Source: Bacteroidales bacterium
Lineage (GTDB): Bacteria > Bacteroidota > Bacteroidia > Bacteroidales > WCHB1-69
Reading direction: 5' to 3'
Length of the DNA stretch: 64,000 bases
Assembly: GCA_017649855.1 (NCBI GenBank)
Contig: JAGCGA010000029.1
Span: 1 to 64,000 of the forward strand
The position numbers and the translations under genes were made by a program. The notes beneath the pieces were generated by a model. It ran no database searches. It was given only the letters and a program-made list of their open reading frames with translations, and had not been told where the DNA came from. Position 1 is the first letter of the stretch. Every line of letters begins with the position of its first letter. Positions 17,639 to 24,892 of this stretch are shown here, one piece after another.

Positions 17639-18478
17639 TTAGCGGTAGCGGATGTTGTCGATGAGTCGCACGGCGCCGATGTAGACGGTGATGAAGCCCA
17701 TCACACCCTTGGCCTCGCTGAAACTATGGACGGTCTGCAAGGTTGTGTCGTCGGCCATCTCGAAGTAGTCGAGGGTGAAGGCCGGCACCTTGGCGATCTC
17801 GCTCTCCACAAAGGCTTTGATCTCGGGCACGTCCCCTTTGATCTCTGTGGATTTGACAAGTATCTGATGGATCTGGGCGGCCGTCTCGAACTCTTCGGGG
17901 GTGAGGCGGCGGTTACGGGAGCTCATGGCCAAGCCGTTGGGCTCTCTGACGATGGGGCAGGGGATGATGTGGGTTGTGAACTGGCACTGGCGCACCAGCT
18001 CGCGGATGACAGCGATCTGCTGGTAGTCCTTTTCTCCGAAGTAGGAGTTGTGCGGGTTCACCCAGTGGAAAAGCCGTCCTACGATGACGCCCACGCCGTT
18101 GAAATGGCCTGGTCTTGCCGCGCCTTCCATTACGTTGGCTACGGAGCCGAAGTCGAACTGCTCGGCCGGTGGGGCAGGGAAGACCTCTTCCACCGAGGGG
18201 GCGAAGATGTAGTCGGCGTTGTCGCCAATGAGTCGCACGTCGTTGTCCAGCGTGCGGGGATATTTCACCAGGTCCTCCTGGTTGTTAAACTGTACCGGAT
18301 TGACGAAGATGGAGACGAACACAACGTCGTTCTCCGCTCTGGCGCGACGGATCAGGGAGAGGTGACCTTCGTGCAGGGCACCCATGGTGGGCACCAAACC
18401 GATAGTCTTGCCTGCCGCACGCATCTCTTGTGCGGCGATGGTCAATGCTTGGATGGATGTTATGATGTTTGCAGCCAT
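17639..18478 (-). CDS. panC: Pantoate--beta-alanine ligase
   Basis: The 279-residue protein shows the cytidylyltransferase-fold motifs of PanC: VPTMGALHEGHLSLI (HIGH equivalent) near residue 27, VSIFVNPVQF, GEKDYQQ and the MSSRN segment (KMSKS equivalent). It joins pantoate and beta-alanine using ATP in the last step of pantothenate synthesis. It lies 18 bp downstream of the HATPase gene, suggesting co-transcription with the HATPase/DRTGG/PHP run, a combination without obvious metabolic logic. Confidence 0.95.
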   Translation of the reverse strand: MAANIITSIQALTIAAQEMRAAGKTIGLVPTMGALHEGHLSLIRRARAENDVVFVSIFVNPVQFNNQEDLVKYPRTLDNDVRLIGDNADYIFAPSVEEVFPAPPAEQFDFGSVANVMEGAARPGHFNGVGVIVGRLFHWVNPHNSYFGEKDYQQIAVIRELVRQCQFTTHIIPCPIVREPNGLAMSSRNRRLTPEEFETAAQIHQILVKSTEIKGDVPEIKAFVESEIAKVPAFTLDYFEMADDTTLQTVHSFSEAKGVMGFITVYIGAVRLIDNIRYR

Positions 18479-18496
18479 TGTGTTAGGTGTTAAGGG

Positions 18497-19030
18497 TTAT
18501 TGGATGTTCTCTTCCACCATCTCCTTCAGGTACTCGATGATCTCCGGAGAGTTGATGGACATGCCGTCCAAGGCCTCATAGATCTCGTTGGTGTCGAGGA
18601 GGTAGTCCACTTCGTCATCGCGCTTGTAATGGAAGAGGAAGCGGATGTCGGGATAGGCGGAGATGGTCAGCACGAGGGTGCCGGCGAGGTCGCCCATCGG
18701 GGGACGGTCGATGTGGGTGAGGCCGAAGATGGCGGTGACGACCGTGCCCACGCCTACCGTGGATTGGATGTCGAGGGAGCCGCCGGTCATCTCGGTGTTC
18801 TGCTTGAGCAGCGGGAGCCCCAAGCCTACCTTGCGTGTGGTCCGCGTGGTGAAGAAGGGATTGATGACCTTCTCGACCATCTCGGGCGACATGCCGCAGC
18901 CGTTGTCCTTGAAGATCAGCGTCAGCGTGTCGGCGGCATGGTCCTCCAGCACCTCCAGGGTGATCTCCGTGGCCTTGGCACGCGTGGAGTTCTGGAGGAT
19001 GTCCATAATGTGCATGGAGAGGTCTTTCAT
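18497..19030 (-). CDS. Histidine-kinase-like ATPase domain protein (RsbW/anti-sigma type)
   Basis: The 177-residue protein is essentially a lone GHKL ATPase domain: N-box HIMDILQNSTRAKAT, G1 box FKDNGCGMSPE, F-box NPFFTTRT and G2 box KVGLGLPLLKQ, with no histidine phosphoacceptor or membrane helix. Proteins of this form sit beside DRTGG and PHP genes in [FeFe]-hydrogenase clusters of Firmicutes, Thermotogae and Bacteroidota. Here the same DRTGG and PHP genes are immediately upstream (4 bp and 64 bp spacing), but no hydrogenase gene is in the window. The partner is therefore unknown. Confidence 0.85.
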   Translation of the reverse strand: MKDLSMHIMDILQNSTRAKATEITLEVLEDHAADTLTLIFKDNGCGMSPEMVEKVINPFFTTRTTRKVGLGLPLLKQNTEMTGGSLDIQSTVGVGTVVTAIFGLTHIDRPPMGDLAGTLVLTISAYPDIRFLFHYKRDDEVDYLLDTNEIYEALDGMSINSPEIIEYLKEMVEENIQ

Positions 19031-19033
19031 GAC

Positions 19034-19369
19034 TTACGCATTTAGCATCATGTACAACTGTCCTGCCACCTCGAAGGTCTGCTCGGTGGTGCCCAATACG
19101 GGAATCTCCTCCTCTTTGGCCTGCTCCAGCATGTCCTCGTCGGGCTCGTTGCCCTTGACCAGGATGACGCAGGCGAGCTCTTTCAGGGAGGCGATGGCGA
19201 TGACGTTCTTGTGCGTCTGCAGGGTGACCCATGCGTGGCCTTCCTGGGCGAAGCCCATCACGTCGCTCAAAAGGTCGGACACATATCCGCCCTTGATTTC
19301 ATTGCCTAAATTATTTTCTCCAGAATAAACCTTCAGGTTCATTTTCTCGATAATGTCTTTTACGGTCAT
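19034..19369 (-). CDS. DRTGG-domain protein
   Basis: With ATG at 19369 the protein has 111 residues (MTVKDIIEKMNLKVY start). A longer frame from 19429 would add 20 residues read from the TTGAATTGTTGAA repeat and is rejected. The domain shows the pattern KGGYVSDLLSDVMGFA and HAWVTLQTHKNVIAIA, as in the DRTGG domain found with CBS domains or alone in hydrogenase-linked operons. A ligand-sensing role (possibly a nucleotide) is inferred from the family. It overlaps no gene and ends 3 bp before the HATPase start. Confidence 0.82.
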   Translation of the reverse strand: MTVKDIIEKMNLKVYSGENNLGNEIKGGYVSDLLSDVMGFAQEGHAWVTLQTHKNVIAIASLKELACVILVKGNEPDEDMLEQAKEEEIPVLGTTEQTFEVAGQLYMMLNA

Positions 19370-19448
19370 ATTTGTTGAATTGTTGAATTGTTGAATATGT
19401 TTGTCGAAAAAAAAACTGATAACTGACAACTTCTAACTTGTAACTCCT
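19370..19448. repeat. Word repeats TTGAATTGTTGAA and TAACTTGTAACTCC
   Basis: The short gap between PHP and DRTGG genes consists of three TTGAATTG units, an A9 run and TGATAACTGACAACTTCTAA-type words. The last codons of the PHP gene are part of the same array. Confidence 0.65.
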
Positions 19449-20188
19449 AACTCGAGCAGCACTTCCCTCCCGTTCTCATGGTGCAGGGCCATACGGAACT
19501 CGTCGAAGCTGCGGGTCTCCATGCGGAGCCAGCAGGGCGAGAAGGCGATGCGGTCGGGGAAGTGGGCGTCGGAACTGCGGGTGAAGGTTTTGTTTTTCAG
19601 ATATTTGTGAACTTTCAAAATCTCCTCTTTGTTGCCTTTGTCGGAGAGCTCCACGGCATCATATTCCAGATCGAAGGGGATGAAGCCGAGCTGGCCGATG
19701 AGACTGTTTTTCTGTTTGTCGATGTGCGCGGGCACGAACAAGCCGCCCAGGGAGTGCACCTTGTCGGCGATCTGGTTGACGGTCTGGTCGATGGCGGAGG
19801 TGAGCAGGCGGGGCTCCTCATAGACGATGTTCATCTCCTCGTCGATCTGCACTTGATCGCCGAAGAAGTCAGGGTCGTTGGGGATGTCGGGGAGGTGCTC
19901 GTCCAGGTAGGCTTGGAAGGCATCAAGCGATTCGTAGTCGGGGAAGTAGCCCAAGCAGTGGGCCTCTTCCTTGGTGGTGACCTCTGCGCCGAAGAGGACG
20001 AAGATGTCGCGGTTGTGGGAGTAGTGCTCCGCCAGCCGACAGTGCCGGGTGGCATTGTGGTCGGTGATGGCGATGACGTCCAAGCCGCGTTGCTTGGCAA
20101 TATCAATGATATTGTCAGGCGTCATCTCTAAATCACCGCAGGGGGAGAAGAGAGTGTGCGTATGTAGATCTGCCTTGAAGAGGTTCAC
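19433..20188 (-). CDS. PHP-domain phosphoesterase
   Basis: The protein has the polymerase-histidinol-phosphatase metal motifs: DLHTHTLFSPCGDLE at the N-terminus, AITDHN, FGAEVTT, FVPAHIDKQ, and SSDAHFPD near the C-terminus. The metal-binding residues appear complete, so it is likely a phosphoesterase; substrate unknown. The preferred start is GTG at 20188 (251 residues, VNLFKADLHTHT), because a TATCTTTG promoter at 20213-20220 would initiate transcription only about 18 bp upstream. A frame opening with ATG at 20260 would begin inside the palindromic repeat and before the promoter. It is the first gene of the PHP-DRTGG-HATPase-panC run. Confidence 0.88.
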   Translation of the reverse strand: MNLFKADLHTHTLFSPCGDLEMTPDNIIDIAKQRGLDVIAITDHNATRHCRLAEHYSHNRDIFVLFGAEVTTKEEAHCLGYFPDYESLDAFQAYLDEHLPDIPNDPDFFGDQVQIDEEMNIVYEEPRLLTSAIDQTVNQIADKVHSLGGLFVPAHIDKQKNSLIGQLGFIPFDLEYDAVELSDKGNKEEILKVHKYLKNKTFTRSSDAHFPDRIAFSPCWLRMETRSFDEFRMALHHENGREVLLELGVTS

Positions 20189-20212
20189 CGTGTTGTGTGT
20201 TTTATCGGGCGG

Positions 20213-20220
20213 CAAAGATA
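20213..20220 (-). promoter_or_regulatory. -7 promoter element of the PHP-DRTGG-HATPase operon
   Basis: Minus-strand TATCTTTG, a perfect consensus match, 25 bp before the GTG at 20188. It decides the start codon of the PHP gene. Confidence 0.7.
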
Positions 20221-20234
20221 CATTTTTTTGTTTT

Positions 20235-20284
20235 ATATTACTACCCCGGCCTGCGGCCACCCCTTCTACAATAGAAGGGGAATT
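20235..20284 (+). repeat. Terminal inverted repeat arm of the palindromic element (left)
   Basis: Fifty bases that match the reverse complement of 20544-20593 at 45 positions. The arm contains two hairpins, GGCC-TGC-GGCC and CCCCTTCTACAATAGAAGGGG. Further small palindromes follow to about 20335 (GCACGGCTGTGC, GGGCGTCAGCCC). Confidence 0.8.
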
Positions 20285-20543
20285 TTTGGGGTCCGCACGG
20301 CTGTGCGAACAAGGGAAATAATGGGCGTCAGCCCGTTAGCGGAGAATGAAAAGCATAGATTTCTGGCTGAGATAAGTGTTGATCCGCATCAACCGCATAA
20401 TAAACAGCAGGTCAAACTCTGTGCCATTGACAAAGAAAATGCAGGCAAACCTCTTTAACATTACCAAAATAAATGTTGTGGGAAATGTGCATGATGGGAC
20501 TAACTTTTATTATTTCCGTGGCACTTTCGTGCCACGAGGAGTC
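20285..20543. other. Non-coding body of the palindromic element
   Basis: No supportable gene is seen in this stretch between the inverted arms. It contains several short hairpins and, at its right end, CCGTGGCACTTTCGTGCCACG (starting at 20516), which recurs inverted at 21189-21209 beyond the DUF559 gene. Confidence 0.55.
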
Positions 20544-20593
20544 AATTCCCCTTCTATTTTAGAAGGGGTGCCCAAAGGGCGGGGTAGTAATAT
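20516..20593 (+). repeat. Left arm of the inverted repeat bracketing the DUF559 gene
   Basis: This arm reads GTGGCACTTTCGTGCC, then AATTCCCCTTCT...AGAAGGGG, then GCCC-AAA-GGGC and GGGGTAGTAATAT. The same blocks occur in inverted order in 21054-21209. The inner end is 13 bp from the DUF559 stop codon. Confidence 0.8.
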
Positions 20594-20606
20594 GGATTTT
20601 TATACC

Positions 20607-21027
20607 TTATAGCCCCTCTTCTTCGTGTTCACAGTACTTGACTATAAATCTTCTTAAGTCATCTAACACCAAATCCACATGTTGCAGGACGTCGTAATCT
20701 GTTGTGTGGAACACCTTTAGCCCAAGTCCTTCAAAAAAAACTATCCCGTTGTTCGTCGTAGTCAAACTTTTCGTTGTGCGAACCGCCATCTATTTCCACG
20801 ACAAGTCCAAGTTTCCTGACGTAAAAATCCACAATATAATTTCCGATGACTCTTTGTCTGTCAAAATCGAGTCCGTGGAACAATTTGTTGTGCACCTGAA
20901 GCCAAAAAGCAACTTCTGCCAAATTCCTTGCCTTTCGGTTTTTACGGGCAAATCCCAATAGATCTTTGTTTTTGGGGAGATCATAGACGAAGTGGTCTTT
21001 GATTTTGATTCCGTTGATGATGGTCAT
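20607..21027 (-). pseudogene. DUF559 (VSR/restriction-like endonuclease) protein, frameshifted
   Basis: Reading from ATG 21027 gives a typical DUF559 start: KNRKARNLAEVAFWLQVHNK, FDRQRVIGNYIVDFYV and LVVEIDGGSH, with the D/ExK-like nuclease core. The frame ends early at DEQRDSFF because of a T8 run (A8 at 20732-20739 on the plus strand). The next frame continues with the expected FFEGLGLKVFHTTDYDV and runs to a TAA at 20607. Removing one T would restore a ~140-residue protein. DUF559 is related to very-short-patch repair endonucleases. The gene lies exactly between inverted palindromic arms, so it probably belongs to that element. The frameshift could be a real mutation, slippage or an assembly error. 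Confidence 0.8.
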
Positions 21028-21053
21028 TTTTGCATAAAGTATTAGATGTTTTT

Positions 21054-21209
21054 ATCTTACTACCCCGGCCTGCGGCCACCCGTTGAAGGTTTTACCTTCT
21101 TTTCCTCCTCACTCGGCATAGTCAAAGCACACTTTGTCTATGCACTCGTTCCTTCGTCAAATCTTTAAAAGAAGGGGAATTGGCGCCTCGTGACACGGAA
21201 GTGCCACGG
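21054..21209 (-). repeat. Right arm of the inverted repeat bracketing the DUF559 gene
   Basis: Starts ATCTTACTACCCCGGCCTGC (compare the inverted ATATTACTACCCCG of the left arm), continues with AAGGTTTTACCTT and GCATAG...CTATGC hairpins, and ends AAGAAGGGGAATTGGCGCC then GTGACACGGAAGTGCCACGG. It is longer than the left arm by an inserted hairpin segment. It begins 26 bp upstream of the DUF559 start codon. Confidence 0.78.
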
Positions 21210-21325
21210 TGTGAATATTAGGAAGTGTCGTTTCCAACGTGCCTGTCTTTTGGGGTCGTCATCTGGATTGTTGCTTTTGTTGTTACTATGGCACATCGTT
21301 CAGCGCTATGCTTTGCCTCGAACAG

Positions 21326-22015
21326 TTAGAACTCCACATAGTGTCGCAGCCGTTCCATCAACTCGGGGTAGGCGTGTGTGATCTCCTGTAGTTCGGCGAA
21401 AGAGTGTATGGCTCCGTGCTTCTCGCGGTAGGCGAGGATGGTCTTGGTCAGGTAGGCGTCGAAGTAGGGGTGCTGGATCAACTCCTTGTAGGTGGCCGTG
21501 TTGATGTTGATCTTGCGGACATCTCCGGGGCGGAGAAAAAAGTACTTCCGCAGGAGGGCCGTGTCGATGCTCTGCAGTACATAGACCTCCCGCAACTGCT
21601 CAAAGCTGTAGAAGCCGCCCAGCTTGTCGCGATACTCCACCAGCTTGGCGGCCCGCTTGCTGCCGAACTGGGGCACGGTCTTGATGGCATCGGTGTCGCA
21701 ATGGTTGAGGTCGAGGCGGACGACCTCGTACATGGGCTTCCGCTCATACTTGCCGTTGCGCGGGTTGGTGTCTCCCCAAGCATAGCGCCGCCTCTCGTAG
21801 GTGCGCCCCCGCGCCCGTGCCGCCGCGAGGGAGTCTGCCAGGCGCGCCTGCTCCTCCTCAAATGCCTCCACCTGCACCTCGAAAGCGGTGAAGTCGTAGG
21901 GCTCTTTCTGCTTTCCATCATACAGATAGTAAATCAGATAGCTGATTAAGGTCAGGGCCGCCAATGCCATGGCCCCCGCCCATTCGCCTTTCGTGAAGTT
22001 GAAGTTCGTTTTCAT
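21326..22015 (-). CDS. Helix-hairpin-helix protein, ComEA-like
   Basis: The 229-residue protein has one N-terminal membrane helix (about residues 13-31), a charged linker, and two helix-hairpin-helix units. These are seen in VPQFGSKRAAKLVEYRDKLG with FYSFEQLREVY, and in ININTATYKELIQHPYFDAY with IHSFAELQEITHA. Such proteins bind DNA without sequence preference; ComEA homologues act in DNA uptake, but many Bacteroidota copies are uncharacterised. The ATG lies only four bases after a TATTTTTG promoter element, implying a leaderless mRNA. Confidence 0.85.
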   Translation of the reverse strand: MKTNFNFTKGEWAGAMALAALTLISYLIYYLYDGKQKEPYDFTAFEVQVEAFEEEQARLADSLAAARARGRTYERRRYAWGDTNPRNGKYERKPMYEVVRLDLNHCDTDAIKTVPQFGSKRAAKLVEYRDKLGGFYSFEQLREVYVLQSIDTALLRKYFFLRPGDVRKININTATYKELIQHPYFDAYLTKTILAYREKHGAIHSFAELQEITHAYPELMERLRHYVEF

Positions 22016-22019
22016 GCCG

Positions 22020-22027
22020 CAAAAATA
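22020..22027 (-). promoter_or_regulatory. -7 promoter element of the helix-hairpin-helix gene (leaderless)
   Basis: Minus-strand TATTTTTG followed by CGGC and the ATG at 22015. Transcription would start at or inside the start codon. Confidence 0.6.
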
Positions 22028-22224
22028 AAAATAATTTTAATAAATAGCAATTAATTATAAATAATTACAATCGTTTGTAAAAATACAAATATTGGTGGAG
22101 CGTTAAAGATGGATACGTTATAGTCTCCCACGATGTTTGAACCTCGTCCGTTGTCTGCAACTCCTCTTTGCTTTTTCTCACGCAGATTTTTTTTTCTTTG
22201 TGTGGATGACACAATTTGTCTCCA

Positions 22225-22373
22225 AACTATTAACTATGAACTTTGGCTATTGGCCATTAGCCGTTAGCCATTAGCCATTATCCTTGAACTACCCATAACT
22301 ATAATCTATTATCTATAATCTATTACTCTTCTCCTAACTTTTAACTCTTAACTTTTAATTATTAACTTTCAAC
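22225..22373. repeat. Intergenic word-repeat array
   Basis: Contains GCCATTAGCCGTTAGCC, TCTATTATCTATAATCTATT and TAACTTTTAACTCTTAAC words in tandem, the same families as at 5.3, 37.9 and 40.7 kb. Confidence 0.7.
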
Positions 22374-22400
22374 TCCTTTCCCCCATTCCCCAAAAAAATG

Positions 22401-22408
22401 TATCTTCG
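22401..22408 (+). promoter_or_regulatory. -7 promoter element of the TonB receptor gene
   Basis: TATCTTCG, one mismatch to TAnnTTTG, preceded by an A-rich stretch and 27 bp upstream of the ATG at 22436. Confidence 0.5.
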
Positions 22409-22435
22409 CCGCCTGTTTCTTGAAATGGTTATCCT

Positions 22436-24880
22436 ATGATACAGGACTCGTTATTTTTGAAATCTCATCTGAAAGTCGTCTGGCTCTTGGCTTTTATGCT
22501 CTTCTGCGGCGGGCTTTCCGCACAAAACATTACCGTGAGTGGCCACATGTACGAGAAGGGAAGCCGTGAATCGTTACCCGGCGGACTCGTCTATGACCCC
22601 GTGTCGCAGAAGTTCACCAATACCAACAGCTACGGTTTCTATTCTCTCACCTTGCCATACCATGATGGCCTCTTCTTGGTCTTTAACAACTTCGGGTATG
22701 TGAACGACACGCTTCGAATCACCGCTGCCGAAGACCGCGAGTACGACGCTTATCTGTCGAAGGTGCAACTGTTGGAGACGGTGGACATCACCGCCGAGAA
22801 GACGAGCACCGAGCAGGTGCAGATGAGTGCCATTAAGCTCTCCACCAAGGAGATCAAGTCTGTCCCGATGCTGTTTGGCGAGAAGGACGTCTTCAAGACG
22901 CTGCTGCTTATGCCTGGTGTGCAGTCGGCCTCCGAGGGCACCTCCGGCATCTACGTGCGCGGCGGCGGCCCCGACCAGAACTTGATCATCCTGGACGAGG
23001 CTACCATCTACAACGCCAGCCATCTGCTGGGCTTTTTCTCCATCTTCAACGGCGATGCCATTAAATCCGTGGAGCTTATAAAAGGCGGATTCCCGGCTCG
23101 TTACGGAGGGCGTCTCTCTTCCGTCATCGACATCAACATGAAAGACGGCAACAAAGAAAGTTACCATTGCGAAGGGGGCGTCGGAATCATCTCCTCCAAT
23201 GTGATGGCGGAAGGGCCGATCATCAAAGACAAAGCCTCTTTTATGATTTCCGGGCGCACCACCTATATGGATCTATTCATCGTTCCGATCATGAAAATCA
23301 TGAGCAAAGGCTCGACTGCCGGCTACTATTTTTTCGATTTGAACGGCAAATTCAACTTTAATCTCGGCAAGAAAGACAAACTTTATCTCAGCGCCTACTT
23401 CGGCCGCGACAAGTTCCACATGGCCCAAAGCGATGGCTACGTTGGAAATTCTGACAAATACCGGGTGGGTCTGTTCTGGCAGAACGCCACTGCCACTGCC
23501 CGATGGAACCACTTGTTTACCAATAAGATATTCTCTAATCTGTCGTTCGTCTTCAGCGATTACAAGATGAACACCTACATGAGGTACAAATATTATTATG
23601 GCCCGAACGACCCTGACAATGAGTCGTTCAGTTCCGACTTCAACTCCGGCATCCGCGACTACACGTTGAAATATGACATTGCCTACCATCCCAATGCCTC
23701 GCATCATCTTCTTGCGGGTGCGGCGGTCACCTATCATGAGGCCCGCCCCAACGCCATGACCGTGAAGGCAGATACTCTCACGCTGCGGCAGGCGGAGAAG
23801 GAGCGCGGACTGGAATATGCTGTCTATGTGGAAGATGAGATCAATATTCACAATCGTTTCCGCATCAACCCGGGTGTCCGGCTGGTGGCATTCTCGGTGC
23901 CGCACAAGACCTGGTTCTCGCCTGAGCCACGACTCTCCATGAGCTACAATTTCCTGCCGAATCTGGCCCTTAAAGCTTCCTATGCGATGATGAGTCAGAA
24001 TATGATTCTGCTGAGTACCAGTACGATAGGATTGCCAACGGACTTGTGGGTGCCCGTCACGGACAGAGTTCGCCCGCAACGCTCGCAGCAGGTGGCCCTC
24101 GGCCTCCATTACGACTTGAAGAAGCCGAAACTCTCTTTTTCCTTGGAGGGCTATTACAAGCGGATGAACAACATCTTGGCCTACAAGGAAGGCACTTCCT
24201 ATTTTACCGATCTGATCGAACAGGTCTTGGAAGAGAGCCTCGGGGAGCAGTCCCAGGGTCAGTGGGAGAACAATGTGACCGCCGGCAAGGGTTGGTCATA
24301 TGGCGTGGAATTTCTCGTGCGCAAGGAGGTTGGAAAGTTCACCGGCTGGATCGGCTACACGCTGTCGTGGACCAAGCAACAGTTCGACGAGCTGAACTTC
24401 GGCGAACCTTTCTTTGCCCGCTACGACCGCCGACACGACGTCTCCATCGTGCTGATGTACAGCCCGACCAAGAAGATCAACCTCTCGCTGTCGTGGGTCT
24501 TCGCGACTGGCAATGCCGTCACGTTGCCTACTTCGGTTTACGAAGCCCAAACCCTGGAAGGCAGCCTCAACCAGATACTGCCGTCGCAAGAGGATTTCAT
24601 TTTTAACTCCATCGGATTTGTCGAGAACTACGGCAAGAAAAATGATTTCCGCATGAAGCCGTTCCATCATCTGGACATCGGAGTGCAGTTCATCAAGCCG
24701 CATAAGAAAAACAACGGACAAAGCATTTTTGAAATCAGCGTTTACAACCTGTATAACCACCATAATCCCTTCTTCTACTATACCGAGCAGGTCTTCGTTA
24801 ACGGAAAGGCTGAATATCGGCTCAAGCAGATCAGCATTTTCCCGATCATACCCACGTTCACTTATCATTTCAAATTCTAA
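22436..24880 (+). CDS. TonB-dependent receptor with carboxypeptidase-regulatory-like domain
   Basis: The 814-residue protein has a signal peptide (to about residue 29, GGLSAQ), a CarboxypepD_reg-like beta domain at about 31-110, a TonB plug at about 120-235 (VFKTLLLMPGVQSASEG, YVRGGGPDQNLIILDEATIY, GGFPARYGGRLSSVIDI) and a long outer-membrane barrel ending in a TFTYHFKF terminal strand. It imports an unknown substrate across the outer membrane using TonB energy. The DUF4249 lipoprotein 12 bp downstream is the usual partner of this receptor subclass. There is no SusD gene, so glycan import of the Sus type is unlikely. Confidence 0.92.
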   Translation: MIQDSLFLKSHLKVVWLLAFMLFCGGLSAQNITVSGHMYEKGSRESLPGGLVYDPVSQKFTNTNSYGFYSLTLPYHDGLFLVFNNFGYVNDTLRITAAEDREYDAYLSKVQLLETVDITAEKTSTEQVQMSAIKLSTKEIKSVPMLFGEKDVFKTLLLMPGVQSASEGTSGIYVRGGGPDQNLIILDEATIYNASHLLGFFSIFNGDAIKSVELIKGGFPARYGGRLSSVIDINMKDGNKESYHCEGGVGIISSNVMAEGPIIKDKASFMISGRTTYMDLFIVPIMKIMSKGSTAGYYFFDLNGKFNFNLGKKDKLYLSAYFGRDKFHMAQSDGYVGNSDKYRVGLFWQNATATARWNHLFTNKIFSNLSFVFSDYKMNTYMRYKYYYGPNDPDNESFSSDFNSGIRDYTLKYDIAYHPNASHHLLAGAAVTYHEARPNAMTVKADTLTLRQAEKERGLEYAVYVEDEINIHNRFRINPGVRLVAFSVPHKTWFSPEPRLSMSYNFLPNLALKASYAMMSQNMILLSTSTIGLPTDLWVPVTDRVRPQRSQQVALGLHYDLKKPKLSFSLEGYYKRMNNILAYKEGTSYFTDLIEQVLEESLGEQSQGQWENNVTAGKGWSYGVEFLVRKEVGKFTGWIGYTLSWTKQQFDELNFGEPFFARYDRRHDVSIVLMYSPTKKINLSLSWVFATGNAVTLPTSVYEAQTLEGSLNQILPSQEDFIFNSIGFVENYGKKNDFRMKPFHHLDIGVQFIKPHKKNNGQSIFEISVYNLYNHHNPFFYYTEQVFVNGKAEYRLKQISIFPIIPTFTYHFKF

Positions 24881-24892
24881 ATCGTCGTTGCA

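Larger units (their letters stand above)
22028..22435. other. AT-rich divergent intergenic region with word repeats
   Basis: No gene is seen in this ~400-bp gap. From 22225 to 22373 it is made of word repeats (GGCTATTGGCCATTAGCC, ATAATCTATTATC, TAACTTTTAACTCTTAAC). A promoter for the TonB receptor gene lies at its right end. Confidence 0.6.

Noticed and set aside
20189..20260. Longer N-terminus of the PHP protein starting at ATG 20260
   Set aside because: It would be read from the palindromic repeat and lies upstream of the promoter at 20213-20220; the metal-binding domain begins right after the GTG at 20188.
20195..20458. Small plus-strand reading frame inside the palindromic element
   Set aside because: Composed of hairpin repeat sequence, lacks a ribosome site and promoter; looks non-coding.
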